Below are positions 9,009 to 17,976 of a stretch of DNA of 64,000 bases, piece by piece. The position numbers were made by a program, and so were the translations under genes. Origin of the DNA: Clostridium sp. BNL1100 (GTDB lineage: Bacteria > Bacillota > Clostridia > Acetivibrionales > DSM-1351); the NCBI RefSeq assembly GCF_000244875.1, contig NC_016791.1, positions 1,237,501 to 1,301,500 on the forward strand, read 5' to 3'. The stretch's first letter is position 1. Every line of letters starts with the position of its first letter. The notes under the pieces were generated by a model. The model worked only from the letters and a program-made list of their open reading frames with translations. It was not told the DNA's origin and ran no database searches.

Positions 9009-9512
9009 ATGCAAAACAATAATATTAACAATATGTATCCCGCTGATAAGAAAGAAATGTATAAGCTTTTAGCTTCACAAATGAAAGCACTTCTTGAGGG
9101 AGAAACAAACACTATAGCAAACTTGGCCAATGCTTCAGCTTTAATGAATGATGCGCTGGATGGAATTAACTGGGTAGGTTTTTACCTTATGGATAACGGA
9201 GAGCTTGTACTGGGCCCGTTTCAGGGAAAGATAGCATGTGTGCGTATCGCTGTAGGAAGGGGTGTTTGCGGTACGGCAGTGAAGGAAAATACAACTCAAT
9301 TGGTTATGGATGTTCACAGTTTTCCGGGACATATTGCTTGCGACAGTGCATCCAATTCCGAGCTTGTAGTGCCCCTTCGCCACCAAGGAGAAGTAGTAGG
9401 AGTGCTGGATATTGATAGTCCGCAAATAGGCAGATTTGACAAGATAGATGCCGACGAACTTGAAAAAATAGCACGAATTATTGAGGAATCCTGCCAATGG
9501 AACAGTAAATAA
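9009..9512 (+). CDS. msrC: Free methionine-(R)-sulfoxide reductase (GAF domain)
   Basis: The 167-residue GAF-domain protein reduces free L-methionine-(R)-sulfoxide, an oxidative-damage repair function. The family signature is clear: NWVGFYL, then three conserved cysteines in GKIACVRI, GRGVCGTA and GHIACDSASNSE, and VVGVLDIDS near the end. The length is normal for the fRMsr/YebR family. GAGGAGG precedes the ATG. It starts 25 bases after the hydrolase gene, so it may be read from the padR promoter, and a large hairpin follows it. Confidence 0.92.
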   Translation: MQNNNINNMYPADKKEMYKLLASQMKALLEGETNTIANLANASALMNDALDGINWVGFYLMDNGELVLGPFQGKIACVRIAVGRGVCGTAVKENTTQLVMDVHSFPGHIACDSASNSELVVPLRHQGEVVGVLDIDSPQIGRFDKIDADELEKIARIIEESCQWNSK

Positions 9513-9517
9513 GTAAA

Positions 9518-9587
9518 GTGTGAATAGCATAAACTTGTATCAATATAGCCTGAAAAGACAGTGTTAGATACAAGTTCATGCTTACAC
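9518..9587. terminator. Long imperfect hairpin between convergent genes
   Basis: GTGTGAATAGCATAAACTTG (continuing TATC) at 9518-9541 is nearly the reverse complement of 9567-9587, with one mismatch and a small gap. The 25-base loop is unstructured. There is no strong T run, so termination is likely rather than certain. Confidence 0.55.
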
Positions 9588-9592
9588 GGCTA

Positions 9593-9808
9593 TTATTTAC
9601 TTGTTTTCCAGGAGCCTTCTTCCGTACAAACTGACTGCAAACCGTTTTCAGTAGTGATTTTTGAGCCTACTGCGTGTCTCTTGTGGTCGTATACGCAGAA
9701 TGGGTCTTTTCCTGCGTTACCTGTACCTTTTTTTGTTACTTTACTTATATCATTTTCCTGAGTTATATTATCAACGGAGATACTGTCTTGTTGTTTTCTA
9801 TTCTGCAT
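9593..9808 (-). CDS. Small protein with CVYD...GSWK motif, unknown
   Basis: The 71-residue product has a polar N-terminus and then a compact segment with two cysteines (DPFCVYDHKRHAVGSKI and SVCTEEGSWK). The pattern of Cys-x-Tyr, a Gly-Ser turn, Cys and a closing Gly-Ser-Trp recalls short bacterial domains of the DUF1496 kind, but I cannot assign a family. GAAAGGA lies about ten bases before the ATG, and the overlapping frame on the other strand lacks such a site, so this frame is preferred. Confidence 0.6.
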   Translation of the reverse strand: MQNRKQQDSISVDNITQENDISKVTKKGTGNAGKDPFCVYDHKRHAVGSKITTENGLQSVCTEEGSWKTSK

Positions 9809-10011
9809 AGTATCAAATCCTTTCGTTTGTTAGCTGATAAAATCTTCAATATAAATATGTGTAAAAGCAATCAGAATGATTCCTTGAAAAATCAGGCAAG
9901 ATAATTGTTAAAAATATTTAACATTATCTCCATACTTTTTTAATAAATTTTCAGTACAATGTTTATGCAGGGAAAATTGGGGTATATATACTATGAAAGG
10001 AGTGTGTAGCT

Positions 10012-10263
10012 TTGTTGGATTCCAGAAAATGTTTGGAGATTTATGAATTTTGTCAGAATCAGTATAAAAAACTTGAGAAAAAGACCGGATATTATAGTCC
10101 TAAGCATGATAAGGTTGTCATGGAACTTGCATCAAAAGAGTTTCAGATGAGTGAGGCTACCATTAATAGTGCCTTTGATTTAGCTGCACAAACATTAAGC
10201 AAAAACAATAAAAGTAAGTCTGAAAAAATAATTAGAAACAAGCTTATTCATGGAACCTTCTAA
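10012..10263 (+). CDS. Small helical protein, unknown
   Basis: The 83-residue, highly charged product is predicted to be all helical (EIYEFCQNQYKKLEKKTGYY, then SEATINSAFDLAAQTLSKNN). It has no signal peptide or membrane segment. The second half looks like a short helix-turn-helix-like or bundle segment, without a recognisable family. The start is TTG 10012 with GAAAGGAG nine bases upstream; no ATG is available. A hairpin follows. Confidence 0.6.
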   Translation: MLDSRKCLEIYEFCQNQYKKLEKKTGYYSPKHDKVVMELASKEFQMSEATINSAFDLAAQTLSKNNKSKSEKIIRNKLIHGTF

Positions 10264-10288
10264 TCAATATATAAAATATATAAAAAAT

Positions 10289-10322
10289 TAAGGCATAGGC
10301 ATTAAAAGTCTGTGCTTTTTTT
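10289..10322 (+). terminator. Rho-independent terminator
   Basis: AAGGCATAG and CTGTGCTT pair with one bulged G and one G-T pair, followed by seven T's. Confidence 0.6.
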
Positions 10323-10401
10323 ATATATATAAAAATCACATTCGGAGTAAAATTGTATCAATTACAAAATAATTACATTATTACAATATTATCGTCGATT
10401 A

Positions 10402-10430
10402 TTGAGAATAATTGGTTTGTAGGATATAAT
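10402..10430 (+). promoter_or_regulatory. Promoter of the YuaF-flotillin operon
   Basis: TTGAGA (10402-10407) and TATAAT (10425-10430) are 17 bases apart. This is a vegetative-type promoter, not the ECF sigma-W type that drives the homologous pair in Bacillus subtilis. Confidence 0.6.
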
Positions 10431-10479
10431 TTATCTAAGATTCTACTTAATTAGTACAATCTATAAATGGGGGTGTATT

Positions 10480-11151
10480 ATGTATCACTTTTATACAACG
10501 GTTTTTTTGGTAGGAGTTTTTTACACCATTATTTCTTTAATTATAAGTGGTATATCAGGAGTCTTTCATTCAAACGGGGACTTTGGGGGCTCTCATATGC
10601 ACGGACATGGCGGAGACAGCGGGCATATACCGGGACATGTTCATGCCGATGGGGGAAGTGTTGATGGAAATCATTCGGTTCATGGGTCTCACAGCGGTGA
10701 CGTGACTGATATGTCGAACAGCATTCTTTCTTGGGTAGGACTGTTATTCAATCCGTTGGTAGCAGTTTCTTTCCTGACAGTGTTTGGAGGGATAGGAATT
10801 ACCAGTACTAAATTCTTGAGCTGGAATTGGGTTGTTGTTTTAATAGTTGCATTAGGTTCCGGCATAATTATTTCAACAATTTTATATAACTTAGTAGCAA
10901 AGCCCCTTTACAGGAGTGAAAATTCTTCTGGCGTTTCCAGAGAAGAACTTTTGGGAATTCAGGCAGAGGTGACAACCGATATTATGGAAAATGGTTTTGG
11001 TACTATCAAGTACACTGTTAATTCAATCAAGTATACTGCACCTGCAAGACATGTTGAAAATAAACTCGTAAAGCAAGGTGAAAAGGTATTTATATGTAAG
11101 ATAGAGAATAATACTTTCTATATTAGTGAGTTGTCAAAAGTAATAGTTTAG
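10480..11151 (+). CDS. YuaF/NfeD-like membrane protein with His-rich loop
   Basis: The 223-residue protein has a first membrane segment (about 5-28), a Gly/His/Ser-rich loop (about 30-78), two more membrane segments (about 82-105 and 112-138) and a soluble C-terminal domain (about 150-222) of the NfeD OB-fold type. NfeD-like proteins are encoded beside flotillins and act with them in membrane microdomains; that neighbour is present here (gene at 11237). The loop is unusual: it contains HMHGHGGDSGHIPGHVHADG and more than ten histidines, as in metal-binding tracts. The RBS is GGGGGTG. Confidence 0.85.
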   Translation: MYHFYTTVFLVGVFYTIISLIISGISGVFHSNGDFGGSHMHGHGGDSGHIPGHVHADGGSVDGNHSVHGSHSGDVTDMSNSILSWVGLLFNPLVAVSFLTVFGGIGITSTKFLSWNWVVVLIVALGSGIIISTILYNLVAKPLYRSENSSGVSREELLGIQAEVTTDIMENGFGTIKYTVNSIKYTAPARHVENKLVKQGEKVFICKIENNTFYISELSKVIV

Positions 11152-11236
11152 AAAACAACTTTCATTTTCCAGATAAATTAAATCTTTATATGGAGAATTT
11201 AAGGTTGAAATATAAAAATCACAAAGGAGTGTTAAA

Positions 11237-12664
11237 ATGTTTGATTCAATTTATTTTGTGCCGGGAGTAATCATAGCTGTAGTATTTATATTGATTCTTA
11301 CCTTTGTTTCAATGTACAAGAAGGTACCTCAGGACAAAGCTTTGGTAGTAACCGGGTTCAGAGGTAGGAGAGTTATAACCGGCGGTGGCGGTATTGTTGT
11401 GCCGATGCTTGAAAGAACAGACATCATTTCACTGGAAAACATGCAGATAGATATAAGAATTGATGGGGCATTAACTTCTCAGGGAGTTGGCATAGTAGCT
11501 GATGGAGTTGCGGTAGTAAAAGTTAAATCCGATAAGGAGTCCATCCTGTCGGCTGCTGAGCAGTTCAATACTTCAAAGGGTCTTGACTACATGCTTGGAA
11601 TAATAGCAAAAACTACTCAGCAGGTTCTGGAAGGTAAGCTCCGTGAAATAGTTTCAAAAATGACAGTAGAAGAAATTTATAAAGACAGAGAAACCTTTGC
11701 ATCACACGTTCAGGGTGTTGCAGCAACAGAGCTGCAAAACATGGGTCTTGAATTAAAGGTTCTTACAATCAAAGATATAGCAGATAAAAACGGCTATCTT
11801 GAAGCTCTTGGAAAACCGAGAATCGCTGAAGTAAAAAGAGATGCTCAGATAGCAGAAGCAAATGCAACAAAGGAAACCAAGGTTAAAACTGCTGAGGCTA
11901 ACAGAGAGGGTGAAGCAGCAAGAATTCAAGCTGAAACTCAGATAGCTGAGGCAAACAAGGATAAGGAACTGAAGGTTCAGTCCTATAACAAGGATCAGCA
12001 GACAGCTAAGGCTGAAGCTGACCTGGCATACGATATTAAAGCCAATATCGTTAAGAAGGAAGTTGCTGAAACTGCAATGCAGGTAGAAATAGTTAAGAAA
12101 CAGAAGGAAATTGAACTTGCAGAACAGGAAGCAATGAGAAGAGAAAAGGAACTGGAAGCTACTGTAAAGAAACAGGCAGATGCTGAAAACTATCAGGCAA
12201 CAAAGGTAGCTGATGCCAACAAGTACAGAGAAGTTGCAGCTGCGGAAGCAAGATCACGTGCTATTGAGATGGAAGGTGAAGCCAAAGCTAAAGCTAAGAG
12301 AGCCGAAGGTATGGCAGAAGTTGAAATCATCAAAGCAAAAGGTGAAGCGGAAGCTCTTGCAATGGCGAAAAAGGCTGAAGCCTTTAAAATGTACAATGAT
12401 GCGGCCGTTACACAGATGATTATAGAAAAACTTCCTGAAATAGCAAATGCAGTAGCTAGTCCGCTTTCAAAGACAGAGAAGATAGTTATAGTAGACAATG
12501 GCGGACAAGGAAAAGGTGCATCAAAGGTAACTGGATATGTAACAGATATAATATCTCAATTACCTGAAACCGTAGAAGCACTTACTGGAATGAACGTACT
12601 GGATTTCCTTAAAAAGAATACCGTTCAGACCCAGAATGAAAATGTAGTGGAAGACGCAGAATAG
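11237..12664 (+). CDS. floT: Flotillin (SPFH/band 7 protein)
   Basis: The 475-residue scaffold protein of functional membrane microdomains has a membrane-inserting N-terminal segment (about 5-25; VPGVIIAVVFILILTFVSMY), an SPFH domain (about 30-200) and a long Ala/Glu/Lys-rich coiled coil (about 200-400; many AEA, KAEA and EAN repeats), as in flotillins. A C-terminal domain with VDNGGQGKGAS follows. It starts 85 bases after the YuaF-like gene, and the pair matches yuaF-yuaG of Bacillus. AAAGGAG precedes the ATG, and a strong terminator follows. Confidence 0.93.
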   Translation: MFDSIYFVPGVIIAVVFILILTFVSMYKKVPQDKALVVTGFRGRRVITGGGGIVVPMLERTDIISLENMQIDIRIDGALTSQGVGIVADGVAVVKVKSDKESILSAAEQFNTSKGLDYMLGIIAKTTQQVLEGKLREIVSKMTVEEIYKDRETFASHVQGVAATELQNMGLELKVLTIKDIADKNGYLEALGKPRIAEVKRDAQIAEANATKETKVKTAEANREGEAARIQAETQIAEANKDKELKVQSYNKDQQTAKAEADLAYDIKANIVKKEVAETAMQVEIVKKQKEIELAEQEAMRREKELEATVKKQADAENYQATKVADANKYREVAAAEARSRAIEMEGEAKAKAKRAEGMAEVEIIKAKGEAEALAMAKKAEAFKMYNDAAVTQMIIEKLPEIANAVASPLSKTEKIVIVDNGGQGKGASKVTGYVTDIISQLPETVEALTGMNVLDFLKKNTVQTQNENVVEDAE

Positions 12665-12673
12665 AATTAGATA

Positions 12674-12714
12674 AAAACAGCCCTGCATAAAAGTTTGGCA
12701 GGGCTGTTTTTTTT
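12674..12714 (+). terminator. Rho-independent terminator of the flotillin operon
   Basis: AAAACAGCCCTGC and GCAGGGCTGTTTT form a perfect 13-bp stem followed by more T's. Confidence 0.92.
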
Positions 12715-12838
12715 GTTGCTTAAACACAATATTATACAAAATTTACATATTTTATATTGTAAAAATTCACATAAATCTTTCATATAATATGCAAATATTC
12801 AGCAATTAAATGAAAATATTTTATTTTCATGGTTAAAA

Positions 12839-12868
12839 TTGACATGCATATTATTACAGGTTTACAAT
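12839..12868 (+). promoter_or_regulatory. Promoter of the chemotaxis receptor gene
   Basis: TTGACA (12839-12844) and TACAAT (12863-12868) are 18 bases apart, just upstream of the receptor gene. No flagellar sigma-D type sequence is seen. Confidence 0.6.
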
Positions 12869-12909
12869 TTATATGTTTCCATAAAATATAAATTGTTGAG
12901 GTGTAATAT

Positions 12910-14625
12910 ATGTTAAAAAACCTGAAGATAGCACATAAAATAATTTTTCTATCCGCTGTTTTACTTTTGTTCATAGTTATTGTAGGTTTTACAGGTTACT
13001 ATTTTATAAATAGCTCCCATACAGAAATGGGTAGTATGTACCAGGACAGGCTGTTGCCCATAGAATGGCTGAACGATAACATAAGTAAAACAAATGAAAA
13101 TGAATCATATATACTTTATTTAGTATTGTACGGCAATGATAAGCAATCGCAAACTCAGTTTATAAACAATATAGAAATCAATTCAAAAGCAATAGACGAA
13201 AATTGGGAAAAATATAAAAAAACGAAACTGGACAAATTTGAATCAGACAATATTGTGGTATTTGAAAAAGCCAGAAAAGAATTCAGAGACGTGAGGGATA
13301 AAATATTAGCAGCAGCATGTGCTGGGAATAAGGAAGAAGCCATTGATTTACTGAACAACAATATTAGTTATTTACGGGGTGAGCAAAAAACACTCGAGGA
13401 TTTAGCTGAATACTGTAGAAATGTTGCAAATGACATTAATTCACAGAATAATAAAAACTTTATATTTGCTATGGAAATTATGATTGCAATAATTGTTTTT
13501 GCTTTGGTAGCTGGCTTGTTGCTTAGCTTCCTGATTGCAAATGGAATAATTAGACCTATAGGAATGCTAAAAAAAGAACTCAACTTATTGGTTGAAACAG
13601 GCGGAGACCTTACTCAGGAAATAGATATCAAGCGTAAAGATGAGGTAGGACAGCTTGCAGATTCAGTTAATCAATTTTTGGCTAATCTGCGAACTATAGT
13701 AAGCGGCATAATTAAAGAATCAACGGTTGTTGAAAACTCTATAGCATTAGTAGAACAGAAAATGGAGGATTTAAATACATTTGTTGAAAATGTGTCAGCT
13801 ACTACCGAAGAGATTTCTGCCGGCATGGAGGAGACAGCTGCTGCAACGGAACAAGTAAATGCATCATCACAAGAAATTGAATCCGCAATAGAAGCAATGA
13901 ATGAAAAGGCTCAAAATGGTTCAATGGAGGCAGAAGAAATAGGTAATCGGGCGATTACATTAAGAGACAGCTCAATATTATCTGAGAAAACAGCAAATGA
14001 CATTTATGATGAAACAACACATAAATTAAAAACTGCATTGGAAAATTCAAAAGCAGTAGAGCATATTACTGTTCTGACTGGAACAATATTACAAATATCC
14101 GAACAGACTAATCTTCTTGCACTAAATGCAGCAATAGAAGCAGCAAGAGCAGGTGAAGCAGGAAAGGGATTTGCTGTTGTTGCCGACGAAATCCGAAAGC
14201 TGGCTGAGGAATCTAAAATAGCAGTAAATGAGATACAGAGGGTTACAAACGAAGTTGTTTCAGCAGTTGAAGATCTTTCTGAAGGCTCGAGAACAGTATT
14301 GAATTTTCTTGATACAACCGTTAGACCTGATTATTCTAGCATGGTGAAAACAGGTGAATCCTACAATAACGATGCGGCATTTGTATTTGAACTTATTTCT
14401 GATTTTAGTGCAACATCACAAGAACTCACAGCTTCAGTAGAAGGAATAATCCGTGCAATTAATGATGTAACCAAAACAGTAAATGAGGGTGCAGCGGGAA
14501 CACAAAGTATAGCGGAGCAGAATATCGAGATAGTTGAAATGGTAAGTAAGGTTAAGAATGAAATGGAAATCAGCAGCAGAAGCACTCAAAAATTAAAGGG
14601 AATTGTTGAAAAATTTACAGTATAG
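12910..14625 (+). CDS. Methyl-accepting chemotaxis protein
   Basis: This 571-residue transmembrane receptor has TM1 (about 12-34), an extracellular four-helix-bundle ligand domain (about 35-185), TM2 (about 187-212), a HAMP domain (about 213-265) and a cytoplasmic signalling hairpin (about 280-571). The hairpin tip, [19 protein letters not shown] near residue 398, is the conserved CheA/CheW-binding site. It relays ligand binding to the CheA kinase. No other chemotaxis gene is in the window, so this is an orphan receptor; the ligand is unknown. The RBS is GAGGTG. Confidence 0.95.
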   Translation: MLKNLKIAHKIIFLSAVLLLFIVIVGFTGYYFINSSHTEMGSMYQDRLLPIEWLNDNISKTNENESYILYLVLYGNDKQSQTQFINNIEINSKAIDENWEKYKKTKLDKFESDNIVVFEKARKEFRDVRDKILAAACAGNKEEAIDLLNNNISYLRGEQKTLEDLAEYCRNVANDINSQNNKNFIFAMEIMIAIIVFALVAGLLLSFLIANGIIRPIGMLKKELNLLVETGGDLTQEIDIKRKDEVGQLADSVNQFLANLRTIVSGIIKESTVVENSIALVEQKMEDLNTFVENVSATTEEISAGMEETAAATEQVNASSQEIESAIEAMNEKAQNGSMEAEEIGNRAITLRDSSILSEKTANDIYDETTHKLKTALENSKAVEHITVLTGTILQISEQTNLLALNAAIEAARAGEAGKGFAVVADEIRKLAEESKIAVNEIQRVTNEVVSAVEDLSEGSRTVLNFLDTTVRPDYSSMVKTGESYNNDAAFVFELISDFSATSQELTASVEGIIRAINDVTKTVNEGAAGTQSIAEQNIEIVEMVSKVKNEMEISSRSTQKLKGIVEKFTV

Positions 14626-14700
14626 ATTTCTATGGACTAAAGCCATTAATATAAGTTATACTAGTTCTGCGCATAATATATTTTTTAACAGGGGTACAAA

Positions 14701-16257
14701 ATGAGTATATTAAATGTAGAGAACGTAAGTCACGGCTTTGGTGCCAGGAAAATATTGGAGGATGCCTCTTTCAGACTTCTTAAGGGAGAGCATGTAGGAC
14801 TTGTCGGTGCCAATGGTGAGGGAAAATCCACTTTTTTAAATATTATAACCGGTAAGCTTATGCCTGATGAGGGTAAGGTGGAATGGTGTAACAGAATAAC
14901 AACGGGATATCTTGACCAACATACGGTTCTTACTCCGGGAAAGACTATCAGAGAAGCACTTCGAGAAGCTTTTCAGTATATGTTTGATTTGGAAAAGGAA
15001 ATGCTGGAGATATATGAAAAAATGGGCGATGCTTCAGAGAGTGAAATTAACTCAATGATGGAAGACGTAGGGGATATACAGAATGTACTGGAGCATAACG
15101 GCTTTTATATATTGGATTCGAAGATAGAAGAAGTAGCAAACGGTCTGGGGCTTGGGGATATAGGTCTTGAAACAGATGTAGCAAACCTGAGCGGAGGACA
15201 GAGAGCAAAGGTACTACTTACAAAACTACTTCTGCAAAGCCCTATGATATTAATATTGGACGAGCCTACCAACTTTTTGGACGAGAATCATATTAACTGG
15301 CTTAAGAATTATTTGAAAAATTACGAAAACGCATTCATTCTTGTTTCACATGACATTCCATTTTTGAATGACGTTGTAAATGTAATTTACCATGTTGAGA
15401 ATGCTGTGCTCACAAGGTATGCGGGAAATTATGATGAGTTCCAGAGAATGTATCAGCTGGCAAAACAGCAGACTCAGCAGGCATATGAGAAGCAGCAGAA
15501 GGAAATTGAGAAGCTTGAGGATTTCATAGCAAGAAACAAGGCTCGTGTAGCAACAACAAATATGGCAAAGAGCAGACAGAAAAAGCTTGACAAGATGGAT
15601 ATTATTGAAAAGGTTAAGGAAAAGGCTAAACCTATTTTCAAATTTAGAGAGGCAAGGGCTCCAGGAAGGTATATTTTCCAGACTGAAAATCTTGTAATCG
15701 GCTATGAATCGGCTTTGTCAAGTCCTTTGAATATCTCCTTGGAGAGAGGGCAAAAAGTAGCTGTAAAGGGAGTAAACGGTCTTGGTAAATCTACCCTGAT
15801 GAAAACCCTTTTAGGTGTACAAAAGTCATTTGCAGGAAGTGTAAAGCTTGATGATTACCTGTATCCGGGCTACTTTGAACAGGAATCTGAACGTTATAAC
15901 ACAAATACTGCATTAGAAGAAGTGTGGAACGATTATCCCGGTATGAGCAATGCCGAGGTACGAGGAGCTTTGGCTAAATGCGGTTTGACTACAGAGCATA
16001 TAACAAGCCAGATGATGGTACTAAGCGGCGGCGAAAACGCAAAGGTCAGACTGTGTAAGCTTATGTTGAAGGATGTTAACTGGCTTATATTGGATGAACC
16101 TACAAACCATTTGGATGTTGATGCAAAAGACGAGCTAAAAAGAGCATTGAGAGAGTTTAAGGGTACAGTACTACTGGTATGCCACGAACCTGAATTCTAT
16201 GAGGATTGGGTTACCGATGTGTGGAATGTGGAGGACTGGACAACAAAAATAGTTTAA
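14701..16257 (+). CDS. ABC-F family ATPase
   Basis: The 518-residue cytoplasmic protein has two ABC ATPase domains and no membrane segments. The first domain has Walker A GANGEGKS and LSGGQRAK followed by LILDEPTNFLD; the second has GVNGLGKS, LSGGENAK and LILDEPTNHLD. The linker (about 255-310; ARVATTNMAKSRQKKLDKM) is the basic, helical P-site tRNA interaction motif typical of ABC-F proteins. These bind the ribosomal E site and rescue or regulate translation; some give antibiotic resistance. It is closest by eye to the YbiT-like housekeeping group rather than to a resistance type. Confidence 0.9.
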   Translation: MSILNVENVSHGFGARKILEDASFRLLKGEHVGLVGANGEGKSTFLNIITGKLMPDEGKVEWCNRITTGYLDQHTVLTPGKTIREALREAFQYMFDLEKEMLEIYEKMGDASESEINSMMEDVGDIQNVLEHNGFYILDSKIEEVANGLGLGDIGLETDVANLSGGQRAKVLLTKLLLQSPMILILDEPTNFLDENHINWLKNYLKNYENAFILVSHDIPFLNDVVNVIYHVENAVLTRYAGNYDEFQRMYQLAKQQTQQAYEKQQKEIEKLEDFIARNKARVATTNMAKSRQKKLDKMDIIEKVKEKAKPIFKFREARAPGRYIFQTENLVIGYESALSSPLNISLERGQKVAVKGVNGLGKSTLMKTLLGVQKSFAGSVKLDDYLYPGYFEQESERYNTNTALEEVWNDYPGMSNAEVRGALAKCGLTTEHITSQMMVLSGGENAKVRLCKLMLKDVNWLILDEPTNHLDVDAKDELKRALREFKGTVLLVCHEPEFYEDWVTDVWNVEDWTTKIV

Positions 16258-16277
16258 TAGCGGTAATAACCGAAATA

Positions 16278-16312
16278 TTAAGCACTAATCTTAAATAGAT
16301 TAGTGCTTTTAT
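16278..16312. terminator. Terminator between convergent ABC-F and yesN-like genes
   Basis: AAGCACTAATCT and AGATTAGTGCTT form a perfect 12-bp stem with a five-base loop, followed by T's. A near copy recurs after galE at 44322-44357. Confidence 0.85.
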
Positions 16313-16371
16313 TTCTTGCATATATATTAAATATACATACGATTCAAGTTCGGGCAACTGAATATTAATAA

Positions 16372-17976
16372 TTATTTGCAAATTTTTTGTTTGTACTCCT
16401 TAGGGCTCATTCCGGCATATTTGGTAAAAACATGAGTAAAGTAGGCGGGATCTTCAATGCCCACAGCACTGGCTACCTCGAAAACTTTTCTTGCAGGGTC
16501 TTTTAAAAGCTTTTTAGCATAGTCAATACGATAGTTGTTAATGGCATCCACGATAGATTCGCCTGTTTCCTTTTTATATACTCTGCTCAGATAACTACTG
16601 TTTATATGGATGTGATCAGCTATGGACTGAAGGTTTATATTTTTGTTAAAATTATCACGAATATGCTTATGGGTTTCCTTTACTAAATAACTGAATTTAT
16701 TATCATTGCTTACAACAACTTGTGCAACACTTTCTATTAACTTCCTTAAGACATCTAGCAAATTTTGGATATTTCTACTGGACTGTATCTGCTTGTATAT
16801 TTCGGGCTCGCTTTCGGCAAGCTCCGGAGCTAACAACTTGTAGCTTGCAAGAAGCCTGAAACAATAAGAGGCTATGAGCATACAGGAGACCTTGATGTTT
16901 TCTATAGGCTCTTTATTACTCCTGTATTCCTCTAAAAGCTTTTCAATGCTTTTTACTGCCTCTGATGGATTTTCCAACTTGAGACTACTGACAATTTTCT
17001 CAGCAAAATAATGTGGATGGTTTGTTGAGGAAAGCACAGGGGGGGTGTGGGGCATAAAAACTGAAACATGGTTGTTATTGTAAAATCCACCCTTCAGTGC
17101 TTCCTTGGCCTCCTGGTAGGCAACAGGCAGAGCCTGAACCTTTTGCTGCATTTGACTCAGTCCAATACTGATAGTAAACCTCATGAAGCTGTCCGCCATA
17201 GACAGAATTTCATTGCAGGTCATGAGCAGGGTTTGAGTACATACAGGAACATTGTAGTTCTTGAAAGAAATTACGGCAGCAAGGAGATTTCTGTCCATTG
17301 CCACAGTATAGTGAGGGTAACTCTTAAATGCCAGGGAAAGCAAATTATTCACAGACTGAATGAATTTATTGTAGTCCTCGGGGCTGATTAATGAATTTCC
17401 GTTCGAAACGCTGTGAATGTCAAATAAAACAACAAAATAGTTTTCGATATTTATTTCAAGTTCAGCAAGTTTGCTTTGAAGAATAGTTTCATTTACAATA
17501 ATTCCATTAAACACATCTTTGAAAAACTTTTCCCTTATTTCTGATAGTCTCAGATTTGCTTTTTCTTCCATAAGCTTCAACTTTTCTTCTGTTGCTTTTT
17601 CTTGTGCAATTAAAGCCTTTGCTTTACAAATGGCATCAGGGATTTTCTCAGTTGGGTTTGTTTTTATGACAAAATCCAATACATTGTATTTAATTGCAGC
17701 CTGAGCATAGGTGAAGTCTGAAAAGGCTGTAAGAATGATGACTTTTATAGAAGGATAATTTTCATATATAAGTTTTGATAGTTCCAGGCCATCCATTCCA
17801 GGCATTTTAATATCAGTTAAGACAATATCCACGGGATGGACTGCCAATTTTTCCAATGCATCAATCCCATTTTGTGCATCACATATCACTTGGCAATCAA
17901 GAGCTTCCCAATTGACAAAGCATAAAAGCCCCTGCTTTATTACCGGTTCATCATCAACAATCATTACGTTATACAT
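16372..17976 (-). CDS. yesN: YesN-type response regulator with AraC output domain
   Basis: The 534-residue regulator has a receiver domain (about 1-122; acidic VDDEP, phospho-acceptor Asp in VLTDIKMPG, LTAF, and Lys in FVIKTN). It has a long central helical region and a C-terminal AraC/XylS pair of helix-turn-helix motifs (about 430-532; IADHIHINSSYLSRVYKKET and EVASAVGIEDPAYFTHVFTK). It should activate sugar genes after phosphorylation by the neighbouring kinase. ATG 17976 is preferred because AGGAGTG lies nine bases upstream; the longer start at 17997 has no RBS. The gene overlaps the kinase gene by eight bases, implying translational coupling. It is transcribed away from the SLH glycosidase gene, its probable target. 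Confidence 0.93.
   Translation of the reverse strand: MYNVMIVDDEPVIKQGLLCFVNWEALDCQVICDAQNGIDALEKLAVHPVDIVLTDIKMPGMDGLELSKLIYENYPSIKVIILTAFSDFTYAQAAIKYNVLDFVIKTNPTEKIPDAICKAKALIAQEKATEEKLKLMEEKANLRLSEIREKFFKDVFNGIIVNETILQSKLAELEINIENYFVVLFDIHSVSNGNSLISPEDYNKFIQSVNNLLSLAFKSYPHYTVAMDRNLLAAVISFKNYNVPVCTQTLLMTCNEILSMADSFMRFTISIGLSQMQQKVQALPVAYQEAKEALKGGFYNNNHVSVFMPHTPPVLSSTNHPHYFAEKIVSSLKLENPSEAVKSIEKLLEEYRSNKEPIENIKVSCMLIASYCFRLLASYKLLAPELAESEPEIYKQIQSSRNIQNLLDVLRKLIESVAQVVVSNDNKFSYLVKETHKHIRDNFNKNINLQSIADHIHINSSYLSRVYKKETGESIVDAINNYRIDYAKKLLKDPARKVFEVASAVGIEDPAYFTHVFTKYAGMSPKEYKQKICK

Noticed and set aside
9561-9904. Forward frames overlapping the small reverse gene at 9593-9808
   Set aside because: No ribosome binding site, and the reverse frame has a well-placed GAAAGGA.
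14701-16257. Antibiotic-resistance ABC-F
   Set aside because: The linker and length look like the YbiT-type housekeeping group and no resistance context or leader peptide is present.
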